NCBI GenBank assembly: GCA_904424815.1
Contig: CAJGBI010000001.1
Span: forward strand, 733,010 to 797,009
DNA: 64,000 nucleotides
Reading direction: 5' to 3'
Source of the DNA: Puniceicoccaceae bacterium Marseille-Q1082
GTDB taxonomy: Bacteria > Verrucomicrobiota > Verrucomicrobiia > Opitutales > Intestinicryptomonadaceae
This document shows positions 15,914 to 24,887 of this stretch, one piece after another; within the stretch, counting starts at the first letter, position 1; each line of letters begins with the position of its first letter. The position numbers and the translations under genes are program-made. The notes beneath the pieces are model-generated. The model was not told the origin of the DNA and ran no database searches. It saw only the letters and a program-made list of their open reading frames with translations.

Positions 15914-16674
15914 CCCGCGCCGCCGCAATTTTTGTTCTTGCGCTCTCGCCCGTCTGCTCGGCGCTTGCCGCCCAGACGCAGGGGGCCGCCTTTTTCAAGG
16001 CCGTGCGCGATCCCGTAAAAATCTCCCGAAATTCCAAGCCCCTGAAAATCGCCCGCAACTCGACTATTCCCGCAAAAGGGCTGAAAATATCAGTCCCCGC
16101 CGGCGAACTTCTGGGCGTGGCATTTTCAAACGGAGTGTCGGCGGTCGCCGTGGGGCCCGCGGAATTTTCAGTGGACGCCCTGACGCAGGACGCCCCGCCG
16201 TCCGTGTGCGCCCCTGGCGGGCGCGAGTCTCACCCCTCGAAGATGGCGGTTTCAGTTCTGAGCGGAAAACTCGTTTTCTCCGCCTCCGACAGGCTCGAGC
16301 GCAGCGAATTTTCAATTAAGCTTCCCGCCGGCGCCGTCGCCGAAGCGCGCGCTCGCGCCGTAATAGCCGAGGTCGCCCCCGAAGGCGCGAGGCTCGCCCC
16401 CGTCGGCGGCACCGCCCGCATAAAAGCCGGCGGAGAAATATGGGATGTCGTCAAAGACGAAAATTTCGCATACGTTGCGGTCTCCGCATCCGGAAAGGCG
16501 GCCAAACCCGTCTTTGAGCGCGTCTACTCAAGAGAGCGCAGGCGCTTTTCCGAATTGATAAAATCCGCCGAAATCCTGCGCGGGTCCACATTCTTCAAAC
16601 TCGGCAAAGACGGCAAATTTTCGGCGGAAACCGTAATGCCCAAGACTTTTTTCTCAATGCCCGCAAGGCGGTGA
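15910..16674 (+). CDS. exported protein of unknown function, possibly FecR-like
   Basis: The 254-residue product has a signal peptide ([20 protein letters not shown]). The mature part is beta-rich with a pattern loosely like a FecR fold: [20 protein letters not shown], a [13 protein letters not shown] turn and an [20 protein letters not shown] segment. I am not sure of the family. The gene overlaps leuS by 4 nt, and lpxI starts right at its stop, so all are co-transcribed. The neighbours give no clear function beyond an envelope setting. Confidence 0.6.
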   Translation: MTRAAAIFVLALSPVCSALAAQTQGAAFFKAVRDPVKISRNSKPLKIARNSTIPAKGLKISVPAGELLGVAFSNGVSAVAVGPAEFSVDALTQDAPPSVCAPGGRESHPSKMAVSVLSGKLVFSASDRLERSEFSIKLPAGAVAEARARAVIAEVAPEGARLAPVGGTARIKAGGEIWDVVKDENFAYVAVSASGKAAKPVFERVYSRERRRFSELIKSAEILRGSTFFKLGKDGKFSAETVMPKTFFSMPARR

Positions 16675-16676
16675 CA

Positions 16677-17522
16677 ATGGGCTCTCTCTCGAAATTTCTT
16701 CCGGACGGCTTCGACGCCGGAGCTGCTGTCGCGATACTTGCCGGCAAGGGGCGCTATCCCTTTGTGTTGCGCCAAAAGCTGCGCGATGCCGGCGTCCGCC
16801 ACGTGCTTATGGCCTTTGAGGACGAAACCTCCCCCGAGCTGTGGGCGTCTTTCCCCGAATCCGAAAGGTATTGCGCGAATGTCGGCCAGCTCGGGAGGCT
16901 CCTCAAAAACCTGCGTTCAAGCGGCGCAAAATACGCGATAATGGCGGGGCAGATAACCCCCAAAAAGCTATTCAAGGGCATGAAGCCCGACTTGAAGGCG
17001 ATACTCGCCCTGGCGAAGCTCAGGCGCAAGAACGCCGAGACTATTTTCGGCGCGGTCGCCGACGCCCTCGCCGGCATAGGCGTGGAAATGCTCGACGCGC
17101 GCTCTTTCCTCGATTCAGAGCTCGCCCCCCGCGGCCTGTTCTGCGGCGGCAAATGGAGCGTGCCGCAAGACTACGCCGAACATGCAATGCACATCGCCCG
17201 AGAATGCGCGCGGCTGGACATCGGCCAGAGCTGCGTGGTTTCGCGTGGGACGGTGCTCGCGGTCGAGGCCTTTGAGGGAACCGACAAAATGCTCGAGCGC
17301 GTCGCCCAGTTCGAGGCAAAAGACGCCGTATTCGCCAAAACCGTAAAGCCGAGGCAGGACTACCGCTTCGACGTCCCCGTGATAGGCGAGCGCACCGTGC
17401 GCAAGCTCGCGGAAGCCGGCGTGAAAAACGCAGTGGTCGAGGCGGGGTCGGTGATAATCCTCGAATCCGAAAAAGTCAGGGCGCTCGCAAACGAAAACGG
17501 CGTAAAAATTTTTGGAATATGA
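16677..17522 (+). CDS. lpxI: UDP-2,3-diacylglucosamine diphosphatase LpxI
   Basis: The 281-residue protein matches the LpxI (DUF1009) family, which hydrolyses UDP-2,3-diacylglucosamine to lipid X and UMP in lipid A synthesis, replacing LpxH. Visible landmarks are the N-terminal VAILAGKGRYPFVLRQKLRDAG, the IMAGQITPKKLF segment, and the C-terminal catalytic part QSCVVSRGTVLAVEAFEGTD followed by VKPRQDYRFDVPVIG. Start: ATG 16677; a GTG at 16671 overlapping the preceding stop is possible. The stop overlaps the sufE start by 4 nt. Confidence 0.93.
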   Translation: MGSLSKFLPDGFDAGAAVAILAGKGRYPFVLRQKLRDAGVRHVLMAFEDETSPELWASFPESERYCANVGQLGRLLKNLRSSGAKYAIMAGQITPKKLFKGMKPDLKAILALAKLRRKNAETIFGAVADALAGIGVEMLDARSFLDSELAPRGLFCGGKWSVPQDYAEHAMHIARECARLDIGQSCVVSRGTVLAVEAFEGTDKMLERVAQFEAKDAVFAKTVKPRQDYRFDVPVIGERTVRKLAEAGVKNAVVEAGSVIILESEKVRALANENGVKIFGI

Positions 17523-17944
17523 GCGAAAAAGTCGAACGCAAAAAGAGCGCGCTGCGCGAGGAATTCGGATTCTTCGACGATCCGCGCGACACATTCGAAT
17601 ACATCATCGCCAAGACGAAGAGCCTGCCCCGCCTGCCCGACGATCTGAAAAAAGAGGAATACCTCGTCAAGGGATGTGTCTCGAGCCTGTGGCTTGTGCC
17701 GTCATTCGACGGGCGGTCGGGCGAATGTTCATTTAAGAGCGACGCGGACTCCGTAATAACCCGCGGCATCGCCGCCCTCGTATGCGAAGCGTACGGCGGG
17801 CTTGCGCCCTCCGAGATTCTCGAACTCGACCCCGCGATTTTCGACGAGCTCAAAATCGGGACGCAGCTGTCGCCAAACCGGCGCAACGGGCTCGGCCAGC
17901 TCTGCAAGAAAATAGCGGATTTCGCGAAATCGCATTTGGATTAA
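17519..17944 (+). CDS. sufE: SufE-family cysteine desulfurase activator
   Basis: The 141-residue protein has the SufE fold signature with the sulfur-accepting cysteine C53 in LVKGCVSSLWLV and the downstream LGLxxxLSPNRRNGL-type segment (IGTQLSPNRRNGLGQL). SufE takes persulfide from SufS and passes it to the SufBCD scaffold. No other suf genes are in the window. It overlaps lpxI by 4 nt and is the last gene of the leuS operon; 146 nt separate it from exbB. Confidence 0.92.
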   Translation: MSEKVERKKSALREEFGFFDDPRDTFEYIIAKTKSLPRLPDDLKKEEYLVKGCVSSLWLVPSFDGRSGECSFKSDADSVITRGIAALVCEAYGGLAPSEILELDPAIFDELKIGTQLSPNRRNGLGQLCKKIADFAKSHLD

Positions 17945-18090
17945 AATGCTTTCCGGACGTATTAAAAAAAACTCAATAAATGCTTGAATATTTGCGAAAG
18001 ATACAACAATATACCTTAACAAAAGCGCGGTATCGCACGCGCGCTGTTACCCCTATTTTACTTTATTATAACAACAAAGAAATAAATTAG

Positions 18091-18951
18091 ATGAAAAGAA
18101 AAGCACTCTCCGTCCTGTCAATCGCCGCGCTCATATTTGCGAGCGCGGGCATTTCCTTCGCGCAGAACGCCGCTCCGGCCGCTGACGCTCCGGCAAAGCC
18201 CGAAGAGCCCAAAGTGGTAGAAAAGTCCCTCGGCGACATGTGGCGCGCCGGCGGCGTGACCATGTATCCGCTCGGATTCTTCGCGATTCTCGCCACGACC
18301 CTCATAATCTACAATTTCATCGCAATTCGCAAAAAGAAGTTCCTCAACCCCGACGGCGTCAAGAAGGTCGAGGCGTTCGTCAACCAGCTTCAGATAAAGG
18401 AGGCTCTCGACTACTGCGAAAAGAACCCATCCCCCATCACCAATATCATAGGCTGCGGCCTTGCGCGCGCCGACGAGCGCGGCGTGGACACCGACGCGGT
18501 CACCGCCGCAATGGAGGAAGCCTCTGTCGAAGAGTTCGCCAGCCCCTACGTGCTCATCAACTACCTTTCGGTCACGGCGTCCCTGGCGCCGATGCTCGGG
18601 CTGTACGGAACGGTCAGCGGCATGGTCAAGGCGTTCAACACCATCGCGGCCGAAGGCGCGGGCAGCGCGTCGAAGCTTGCCGACAACATCGCGGAAGCGC
18701 TCATCACGACGGCTGCGGGCATGATAGTCGGCATTCCGTCCATGTTCTTCTTCTTCTTCTTCAAGAACAGGTACGGCGCGATTATTTCCTCCACCAGCCG
18801 CATTATCGGCGACCTCGTATTCACCATGAAGATGGCGCTCAAATACGGCCCGCAGGACATATCCGAAATTGAAGCCGACATCGAAGGCTCTCCCGCCGAA
18901 GTTGTCGAGCAGGCCGCCGCGTCCGAGGAAAGCGAAAACAAATCCGAATAA
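18091..18951 (+). CDS. exbB: MotA/TolQ/ExbB proton channel family protein
   Basis: The 286-residue protein has an N-terminal signal peptide (to ~residue 25), a Pro/Ala-rich linker, then the ExbB core: TM1 (~57-79), the cytoplasmic loop, and TM2/TM3 around LSVTASLAPMLGLYGTVSGM and ALITTAAGMIVGIPSMFFFFFF. With ExbD it makes a proton-driven motor that energises outer-membrane transport or envelope integrity. A signal peptide on ExbB is common in Bacteroidetes and PVC relatives. A (TTC)6 tract codes for the Phe run in TM3. Two exbD genes follow, 17 and 2 nt apart. Confidence 0.9.
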   Translation: MKRKALSVLSIAALIFASAGISFAQNAAPAADAPAKPEEPKVVEKSLGDMWRAGGVTMYPLGFFAILATTLIIYNFIAIRKKKFLNPDGVKKVEAFVNQLQIKEALDYCEKNPSPITNIIGCGLARADERGVDTDAVTAAMEEASVEEFASPYVLINYLSVTASLAPMLGLYGTVSGMVKAFNTIAAEGAGSASKLADNIAEALITTAAGMIVGIPSMFFFFFFKNRYGAIISSTSRIIGDLVFTMKMALKYGPQDISEIEADIEGSPAEVVEQAAASEESENKSE

Positions 18952-18968
18952 AACCTGGATTTCTGTAA

Positions 18969-19376
18969 ATGAAAACTTGGAGACCTGCGGAAAACGACGG
19001 CGCGTTCGAGCTCACGCCGATGATCGACGTCGTTTTTCTTCTGATCACCTTCTTTATGACGGTGACCAGTTTTGCTTCCGCGGAAATGATACAGGTTGCA
19101 ATGCCGATTGCCCCGCAGGCGAAAGTGCCCGACGACATAGGCGACAGGCAGTACATATCCGTCACCGAAGACGGCATATATTTCCTCGGGGCTTTCAAGT
19201 CGGACTTGGAGCATATCAAAATCGCGCTTGAAGCAAGAAACGCCAAGGAAGGCTTTAAAGGCGCGTATATCCGCGCCGACTCCCACACGCCCTACAAGTA
19301 CATCGATGAATTGATGAAAACTTGCGCGGACGCCGGCGTTTACAACATTCTCTTTGGAACCTTAAACGACGGTTAA
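18969..19376 (+). CDS. exbD: ExbD/TolR family biopolymer transport protein (first copy)
   Basis: The 135-residue protein begins with a short cytoplasmic tail, then FELTPMIDVVFLLITFFMTV, the single TM helix carrying the conserved Asp of ExbD/TolR that takes part in proton movement. A periplasmic domain of ~90 residues follows (KYIDELMKTCADAGVYNILF). It is 17 nt downstream of exbB. Having two different ExbD proteins after one ExbB suggests a mixed ExbD dimer, which is inference. Confidence 0.92.
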   Translation: MKTWRPAENDGAFELTPMIDVVFLLITFFMTVTSFASAEMIQVAMPIAPQAKVPDDIGDRQYISVTEDGIYFLGAFKSDLEHIKIALEARNAKEGFKGAYIRADSHTPYKYIDELMKTCADAGVYNILFGTLNDG

Positions 19377-19378
19377 AT

Positions 19379-19813
19379 ATGGCGGCCAGACAAAATGATG
19401 TGTTGGAATCGGAAGATAAGTTCGACCTTACTTCCATGATCGACGTTGTCTTTCTGCTTCTGATTTACTTTATGTACCTGCCGATTCAGCAGGAGGCGGA
19501 TTTGATGTTTTCCCTGCCCGCGTATTCCGCGCCCGGGGAAAACGTCGCCCTGCCGAGCGAACAGATGGTGGAAATCAACCCCGACGGCAGCATTGCCCTA
19601 AACGGGGCGCCGATGGACCATCCGGGCGACATAGAGTTCAACGAACTCGCCTCCACCTTGCGCCGCCTGAAACTCAGCGCCGACCGCAGCGGCATCGCGA
19701 CAATCGTCACGATATATCCCGACGCGGACGCGCCGCATCAGGCGTCAATATCGGTTCTCGACGCGTGCGCGAAAGCCGGAATAAAGCAGGTGTCGTTCTC
19801 GGAGGCCGAGTAA
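19379..19813 (+). CDS. exbD: ExbD/TolR family biopolymer transport protein (second copy)
   Basis: From ATG 19379 the product has 144 residues. It shows the same layout as its neighbour (FDLTSMIDVVFLLLIYFMYLP with the Asp in the TM helix, then a periplasmic domain ending DACAKAGIKQVSF) but is clearly diverged in sequence, so the pair is an old duplication or two subfamilies. An in-frame start at 19322 inside the first exbD is rejected. A strong terminator follows. Confidence 0.9.
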   Translation: MAARQNDVLESEDKFDLTSMIDVVFLLLIYFMYLPIQQEADLMFSLPAYSAPGENVALPSEQMVEINPDGSIALNGAPMDHPGDIEFNELASTLRRLKLSADRSGIATIVTIYPDADAPHQASISVLDACAKAGIKQVSFSEAE

Positions 19814-19835
19814 ACGGCAAAGAGATTTTGGAGAG

Positions 19836-19865
19836 AGCCGCCCTATTTAGGGGCGGCTTTTTTTG
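19836..19865 (+). terminator. rho-independent terminator of exbB-exbD-exbD
   Basis: An AGCCGCCC / GGGCGGCT stem with a short TATTTAG loop is followed by TTTTTTT, 23 nt past the second exbD stop. Confidence 0.9.
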
Positions 19866-20232
19866 CTATTTTGCAAAGAATCGAAATCCCGACGAAAACC
19901 TTTTTTAATCTCTCTCCAATTCCTTATCATAGTTTGCAAATCCATTCGTCATTTTAATCGGGCGGCCGCGTACCTGCGAGGGGGGATATTCTCGGGGGAT
20001 TCCTCAGGGCATTTACAGTTCTTGCCTCCAAATGCAATATGCAATTCCAATGTCGTCCTGAAAATTAAAAAACCGATGCGGAATTTTTGCAAATATGCGC
20101 TCGTTTGCAAAAATTAAGCTCCACGGCGCACTTGCGCGCGCTGCCCGCACGATAAGGGCGCGGGACTGCCGCCGCGCGCCCTTCCAAATTTTGGCAGAGC
20201 TCCCCCCAACCCCGCCTTTTCGCACCTCCGAG
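19866..20232. other. intergenic region between convergent operons
   Basis: About 365 nt between the exbD terminator and the end of the WbsX-like gene. I see no gene, repeat or clear terminator for the minus-strand operon in it. Confidence 0.5.
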
Positions 20233-21384
20233 TTATTGCCCCATAAAAACGCGGGCTATCGCGTTCAAGTAGGCATATCCGTTTTCCTCGTCGGGTTCGA
20301 GATAAGTCCCTTCCGTCCACTCGTTCCACGAGTTTATGGTGAGGAGCTTCGGCATTCCGGGCTTGGCGTTTTTGTCGAGCCAGTCCTTCGCCATTCTTAG
20401 CGCTTTCTCAAAATCCTCCGGATTGGAACCCGTCACCATCGGTGCGAATTTTTCAGCCGGATAGCGAGGGTTGGTATCCCATCCGACGGTGACGTTCGGG
20501 AAGTATGTCAGCCCGATGGAATTTTTCCTGTCCCACAAGGCGGTTGCCATAGCCATCCAGTCGCGATACTTCAAGTTGGGTTCGGAGCTTTGAATTTTAT
20601 CCCACGTGCCGTCGTTCCAGCTGTAAACTGTGGTGGAATCTATACCTATTTTTTCGGCGAACTCCTTTGAGACGTCGCTTGTTGTCATGACATGCGCGCC
20701 CCCGAGCCCCGCCTCTTCCGCGCGCTTTTTGAGGTAGTCGAGCCCCGCGCGCGCGTTTTTCTCTCCGCCGACGCCGTCGACGAAATTTTTTATACGGTAT
20801 ATGGAAACGACCGGCTTCCCGCCTATTTTGTAATAGTTGGGTTTTGAAAAGTACATCTCTATCCAGCGGTCGGCGATTCTCTTAAATTCGTCGAGCGGAA
20901 TCTTTGAGTCGTACAGTGGGGGATCGGCTTTCTTGTCGGCCGCCTTATTGTTCCACAAATGGTTCACGTCGTGGTTTGCCCACATTATGAAAAACTTCAT
21001 GCGCCCGCCGTTCGGAGCCTTCAAAAAGCCCTCGTTCAAGGCGTTTTCAAGGAATGGGCGGTTCTGGTACCAATACCAATCGTATATGAACACGTTGACT
21101 CCGGCGGCGAGAGCGGCGTCGATTTTGCGCGCGACGACAACCGGATTTGCCTCGTTTTCATAGCCCCAGAGGGGGACTTTTGGCTGCCTGTGCCCGGGCT
21201 TCTTCGGCACGGCCTCGTAGACGTTTTGCCACTCTCCGCAGCCGTGATCGAATATTCCGAGCTCTTTCCAGCGGGGTTCGGGCTGGTAGGCGGGCCAGAC
21301 GTAGGCGGCGAGGTCGTATTCCGCCGCCGCCGCGCATACGGAGCAGAACATGGCGGCGACCGCCGTCAATTTTATCAGTTTCAT
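20233..21384 (-). CDS. secreted WbsX/GH99-like glycoside hydrolase family protein
   Basis: The 383-residue protein has a signal peptide (KLIKLTAVAAMFCSVCAAAA) and matches the WbsX family (PF14307, GH99-like fold): YDLAAYVWPAYQPEP at the start, the barrel strand GVNVFIYDWYWYQNRPFLENAL, MKFFIMWANHD, and the C-terminal NSWNEWTEGTYLEPDEENG signature. Members act on mannose- or rhamnose-containing glycans or are fused to glycosyltransferases; substrate here is unknown. The start overlaps the stop of the SGNH esterase gene (ATGA), so the two are co-expressed. Confidence 0.85.
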   Translation of the reverse strand: MKLIKLTAVAAMFCSVCAAAAEYDLAAYVWPAYQPEPRWKELGIFDHGCGEWQNVYEAVPKKPGHRQPKVPLWGYENEANPVVVARKIDAALAAGVNVFIYDWYWYQNRPFLENALNEGFLKAPNGGRMKFFIMWANHDVNHLWNNKAADKKADPPLYDSKIPLDEFKRIADRWIEMYFSKPNYYKIGGKPVVSIYRIKNFVDGVGGEKNARAGLDYLKKRAEEAGLGGAHVMTTSDVSKEFAEKIGIDSTTVYSWNDGTWDKIQSSEPNLKYRDWMAMATALWDRKNSIGLTYFPNVTVGWDTNPRYPAEKFAPMVTGSNPEDFEKALRMAKDWLDKNAKPGMPKLLTINSWNEWTEGTYLEPDEENGYAYLNAIARVFMGQ

Positions 21385-22514
21385 TTATTTTTCTCCAAAA
21401 TTTTTTTCGCTACGGGCAATACCGCCTCATACATCGCGTGGAAACCGAGATCCGTCGGGTGGCACTGGTCGACGGTGCACTCGACTATTCCCCCGTACGG
21501 CTCGAAGATTCCGGTGCAATCTATAAAGTACACGTTTTTGTCTCCGGACTTCACGGCGTTCTCGTAGGTCTTGCGGATTACGGCGACCCTGTCGGGAGAC
21601 GGCCACGAACAGCGGGTCATAATTATGACGGGAGTGTCGGGGCGCTTTTTTCTGAAAATCTTAAAAAACCTTTCGTGGGTCTTTTCGAGATGCCGGACGC
21701 TCGGCGCGTTATAGTCGTAATCGTAGACGAAAATCGACATATCGATGTCCCCGATTTTTTCGGCGAGTATGTCCTCGCCCTTAGCGTTGCCGGAAAACCC
21801 GAGGTTGATTTCCTCAGCGTCCAACTCCCTGCAAAGCTTGCCCGTGTAGACGGTAGCCGGTCGAGAGGCGCAGCCGCCCTGCGTTATCGACGAGCCGTAA
21901 AACACTATTGGCTTGGCGACCTTGTGCGGCGCCGGCGGCTTTATCTCCGCCCCCGGCAACACGCCGATTTCCACGCTTTTGACTCCGCAGTATCTGGGCA
22001 TAAACAAGGCGAACTCCCTCATTTTTGAGTCGGGAAAATTCGCCCCGAGCTCCTCGTACGGGACTTTCCCCATTTCGGAAACATTGCGCTGGTGGAAATT
22101 TTTGACAAAAACGTACCGGCCGTTTTCGTCGCGCGCATAGAGGTCGAAGCCGCTCGACCCAGAGCGCGCCATGTGCCCCATTATGCCGCTGCCGTTTGTG
22201 ACGTACCTTACCGCCACGGATTTTGAATCGGTCGCAAACCTTATCGCGAGTCCGGACGTGTGGTTGCACAGCCCCACGACGCCGGGGCTTGCGTTGTCCT
22301 TCGTCACCCCGTCGGGAAGGCGCGAATACGCCCCGCCCTCCTTGCGCCACGGCGCGCCTTCTACTTTGAAGGGTGCGTTTTTTGCGTCGTAGAAACGAAA
22401 TTCGACGCTGCCGATTTTGCGCGGCTCGAAATTCCTGTCTATTTTAGAAATGTCCTGCGCGGCACACTCGGCGCATACGGCAAACAGGACGAGAGGCAAA
22501 ATAAGATTTCTCAT
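21381..22514 (-). CDS. secreted SGNH/GDSL-family esterase
   Basis: With the start at 22514 the product has 377 residues and a signal peptide (MRNLILPLVLFAVCAECAAQ); ATG 22523 is also possible. An N-terminal beta-domain of ~180 residues precedes the SGNH hydrolase domain. Block I is IVFYGSSITQGG (nucleophile Ser), block II INLGFSGNAKGE, and block V QCHPTDLGFHAM, with the Asp-x-x-His pair changed to DQCHPTDLG context. This arrangement is typical of carbohydrate esterases in polysaccharide loci of Verrucomicrobia and Bacteroidetes. It probably deacetylates a glycan that the downstream WbsX-like enzyme handles. Confidence 0.87.
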   Translation of the reverse strand: MRNLILPLVLFAVCAECAAQDISKIDRNFEPRKIGSVEFRFYDAKNAPFKVEGAPWRKEGGAYSRLPDGVTKDNASPGVVGLCNHTSGLAIRFATDSKSVAVRYVTNGSGIMGHMARSGSSGFDLYARDENGRYVFVKNFHQRNVSEMGKVPYEELGANFPDSKMREFALFMPRYCGVKSVEIGVLPGAEIKPPAPHKVAKPIVFYGSSITQGGCASRPATVYTGKLCRELDAEEINLGFSGNAKGEDILAEKIGDIDMSIFVYDYDYNAPSVRHLEKTHERFFKIFRKKRPDTPVIIMTRCSWPSPDRVAVIRKTYENAVKSGDKNVYFIDCTGIFEPYGGIVECTVDQCHPTDLGFHAMYEAVLPVAKKILEKNK

Positions 22515-22571
22515 AAAATCCATTAAATCCAACCCGCAAGGCGTTTCAACACAAAAGAGGGAAAAGGCGGA

Positions 22572-22607
22572 TTAAAAACAAAAAGCGGCTCCTATGCGAA
22601 GCCGCTT
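22572..22607 (-). terminator. rho-independent terminator of the PEP-CTERM gene
   Basis: On the minus strand AAGCGGCT(T) pairs with AGCCGCTT around a GCATAGG loop, followed by TTTTTGTTTTT, 24 nt after the PEP-CTERM stop. Confidence 0.85.
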
Positions 22608-22630
22608 CCTCCGTGTTTTTCGGCGCGCGC

Positions 22631-24010
22631 CTATTTGCGCTTGCGCCGCGCAAACGCCGCTGCAACGGCGGCCATTGCGAATATCGCGGCATAGGCGGCG
22701 GGTTCCGGAACCGTGTATACCAGAGAACCCGAGCCGCCGGAAAATTCTTCGAGCGCGAACGTCCCGCCGAGCCTGTTGCCGCTTTCGTCGTAAGCCACAA
22801 ATATCGCGTCGGGATCAAAAGCGTCCGTGAGATAGCCGTAATCCATTATGACGAGGTACTGCGACGCCAAATCCTCGGCGGAAAATACGACCTTCACTTC
22901 GTCCACCGCCGCAACGGTAAGATTGCCGACTTTCAGCGGGCCGCCGTACACGAGCGAACCCGCGTTGACGGTGAAATCGCCGACGCCTTCGGACGCCGTG
23001 AGCTTCAGGCTTCCCCCGTCGAGGAGAACCGAGTTTACGGCGAGCTCGCTGTTGAATATCAATTCTCCCGAGGAAACGGAGACTTCGCCTATCGTCATAT
23101 CATTTCTGCCCCCGATGACCGCAATGCCGTGCGCGGCGGCGTTGGCAGCCTTGTAAATCGTTATGCTCTGCCTGCCGCTGCCGTTCATCGAAAAGTTCGC
23201 TGTGGACGATACCGAATCCTGCGTGGCGAAAACGCCCTCAAAACTTCCCCCCTTGAACGCTCCGGAAGAATCGTTTGAAAACACGAAGTTTGAAGTCAGC
23301 GAATGGGCGGAAGTCATGTAAACGGCCCTGTTGTTTGAAACGAGCCCCCCGAGGTTTATCGTAAAGAGCGTGCCCGTGGAGTTTTCATTCGCGTCGCTCA
23401 TGTCGAAGGCGTGGTAGCCGGTGTCGGAAAGCGAGCCGTTCCAGTCGAATTGCAGGGCGCCGCCGACTTTCATGCTCGTGCTGCGATAGAGGGAAAAGCG
23501 TGTGGTAAAGTATTTGTCGGTGGAGAGTATCATGTCGCCGCCGACGGTGAAAAAATCCGCCGTTTGGGAGACAAGCCTCAGCTGTTTGATATTAGGATCC
23601 GCAGAGGAATATTCGGAACGCGCGTTTATCGTAAAATCGCCGACGAGCGAGAGCTGCGCCGTCATATTCAACTCCGTATTGACCGTGGCGCGAATTGCGT
23701 AATACGTTGTGGGCTTGTGAAAATCTCCGCGCGCGAAAGTCAACGTCGAACTTCCATTCGTATTTACGCGGTCTATTATTACCATTGCGTCGGCGCCCGG
23801 GAGAGACTCGGGAGCGGTGTATTCGTCCCGGGTAAGGCTCCAATATTGCAGGCTGTTTTCCTGCGTGAGGGGAGCGTAACCGGAGTTGCCGCGCAAGTAA
23901 TAGTCTACAGTGGAGACGCCCTGGGCGGAGAGGGCGGCGGTTGCCAGAGGGAATGCCAGGGAGATGAAGGCATATGAGAGAATATTTGGGATTATGTTGG
24001 TATTTTTCAT
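22631..24010 (-). CDS. PEP-CTERM surface protein
   Basis: The 459-residue protein has an N-terminal signal peptide (to about ALSAQG), a VDYYLRGNSGYAPLTQENSL domain, a Gly/Ser/Asn-rich beta body with recurring G-[DG]-F-[TS]-x-[ND] turns, and a C-terminal PEP-CTERM signal: VPEP, a hydrophobic Ala-rich helix, then RRKRK. It ends in a good terminator and is monocistronic. A deleted paralogue lies just upstream (24385-24690), sharing the YYLR...WSL...LPG-...IIIDR...ARGDF region. Role in surface or matrix attachment is inferred from family. Confidence 0.83.
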   Translation of the reverse strand: MKNTNIIPNILSYAFISLAFPLATAALSAQGVSTVDYYLRGNSGYAPLTQENSLQYWSLTRDEYTAPESLPGADAMVIIDRVNTNGSSTLTFARGDFHKPTTYYAIRATVNTELNMTAQLSLVGDFTINARSEYSSADPNIKQLRLVSQTADFFTVGGDMILSTDKYFTTRFSLYRSTSMKVGGALQFDWNGSLSDTGYHAFDMSDANENSTGTLFTINLGGLVSNNRAVYMTSAHSLTSNFVFSNDSSGAFKGGSFEGVFATQDSVSSTANFSMNGSGRQSITIYKAANAAAHGIAVIGGRNDMTIGEVSVSSGELIFNSELAVNSVLLDGGSLKLTASEGVGDFTVNAGSLVYGGPLKVGNLTVAAVDEVKVVFSAEDLASQYLVIMDYGYLTDAFDPDAIFVAYDESGNRLGGTFALEEFSGGSGSLVYTVPEPAAYAAIFAMAAVAAAFARRKRK

Positions 24011-24330
24011 ATCGCTTTATTTTGGAAGGTTGAAATTGAAATACGGGCGCGAGGGCGAACTTTCAATAGCAAAACTATATTTTTTATTAGACAGTTAAAA
24101 TCCTCACCTCTCTTTTCTCCCGCATTCCGCTTGCATATTTTTTTTATTTTCCGCAAAAAACCGCGCCTCCGCCATTTCTTTCCGCCCGCGCGCGCAAACG
24201 CCGCCCGTCCGAAAAGTTCAGACCAAACCGCCGCAGCATGGACAAACAAAACTCAACCCCATCTCATTTTTGCGCAGATTTGCCGTTTAAAATCCAATAT
24301 GAAACAAAAAATTCTTCCCTTCCATGCCCC
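24011..24330. other. intergenic region between the PEP-CTERM gene and its broken paralogue
   Basis: It holds the promoter side of the PEP-CTERM gene (AT-rich, next to 24010) and the downstream side of the pseudogene. No gene is supported. Confidence 0.5.
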
Positions 24331-24367
24331 AAAAAAAGCGGTTCCCTGCACTGGAACCGCTTTTTTT
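24331..24367. terminator. bidirectional terminator after the PEP-CTERM remnant
   Basis: A7-AGCGGTTCC ... GGAACCGC-T7: the stem is flanked by A7 on the left and T7 on the right, so it works on both strands. It sits 18 nt past the remnant's stop, where an intact gene's terminator would be. Confidence 0.85.
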
Positions 24368-24384
24368 GCAATATATTTGCCGGC

Positions 24385-24690
24385 CTATTTTCCGCGCCTC
24401 GCGAAAGTCGCCGCGGGCGTTGGCAATATACCCGCCGGTATCCTCCACATAGTTTGTCCGGTCTATTATAATGGCGGCGTTGCTTCCCGGAAGGTCGTCC
24501 GGCGTGACCTGCTCGCTCTCCGAAAGGCTCCAAAACGGCTTGCTGTATTCGGGATTTGTCAGGTCGGCATAGTATCCGGAAGCCCGCAAATAATAGTTTA
24601 CCGGCGAGCGGAAACCTCGGAAAATGTCGCAGATGCGGCGGCCGTCAAAATCGGGGCGGCCAACGTTGAAAGTGCTTTAATGGTTCTCAT
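24385..24690 (-). pseudogene. remnant of a PEP-CTERM protein gene (frameshift plus large internal deletion)
   Basis: The ATG at 24690 starts a signal peptide (MRTIKALSTLAAPILTAAAS ...) that meets a TAA at 24600-24598. In the next frame follows VNYYLRASGYYADL, WSLSESEQVTPDDLPGSNA and IIDRTN...NARGDF, clearly paralogous to residues ~35-95 of the 22631-24010 protein. Right after ARGDF the DNA reads, in another frame, ATFARRGK-stop (TAG 24387-24385), which matches the basic tail of a PEP-CTERM signal. The middle ~350 codons are missing, and the terminator remains in place. Confidence 0.75.
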
Positions 24691-24831
24691 AATTACGCTT
24701 TCTGTTAAAGAAAAATTTTTGAAATAAGAAGGCAGTTTCAGTTTGCAAAGAATTTTTTTAAGTTAGCGCACTATCCTGGCTTTCATGGCGCGTGGCGGGC
24801 TTTTCGGGCGGATTTTCGGCGCGCATTGCGC

Positions 24832-24862
24832 AAAAAAAAGGCGAATCCGAAAGGATTCGCCC
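24832..24862 (-). terminator. rho-independent terminator of the GGGtGRT operon
   Basis: On the minus strand GCGAATCC-TTTC-GGATTCGC is followed by CTTTTTTTTG, 26 nt after the stop of the GGGtGRT gene. Confidence 0.9.
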
Positions 24863-24887
24863 TCAAATATATTCCAAAAACTTCGGC

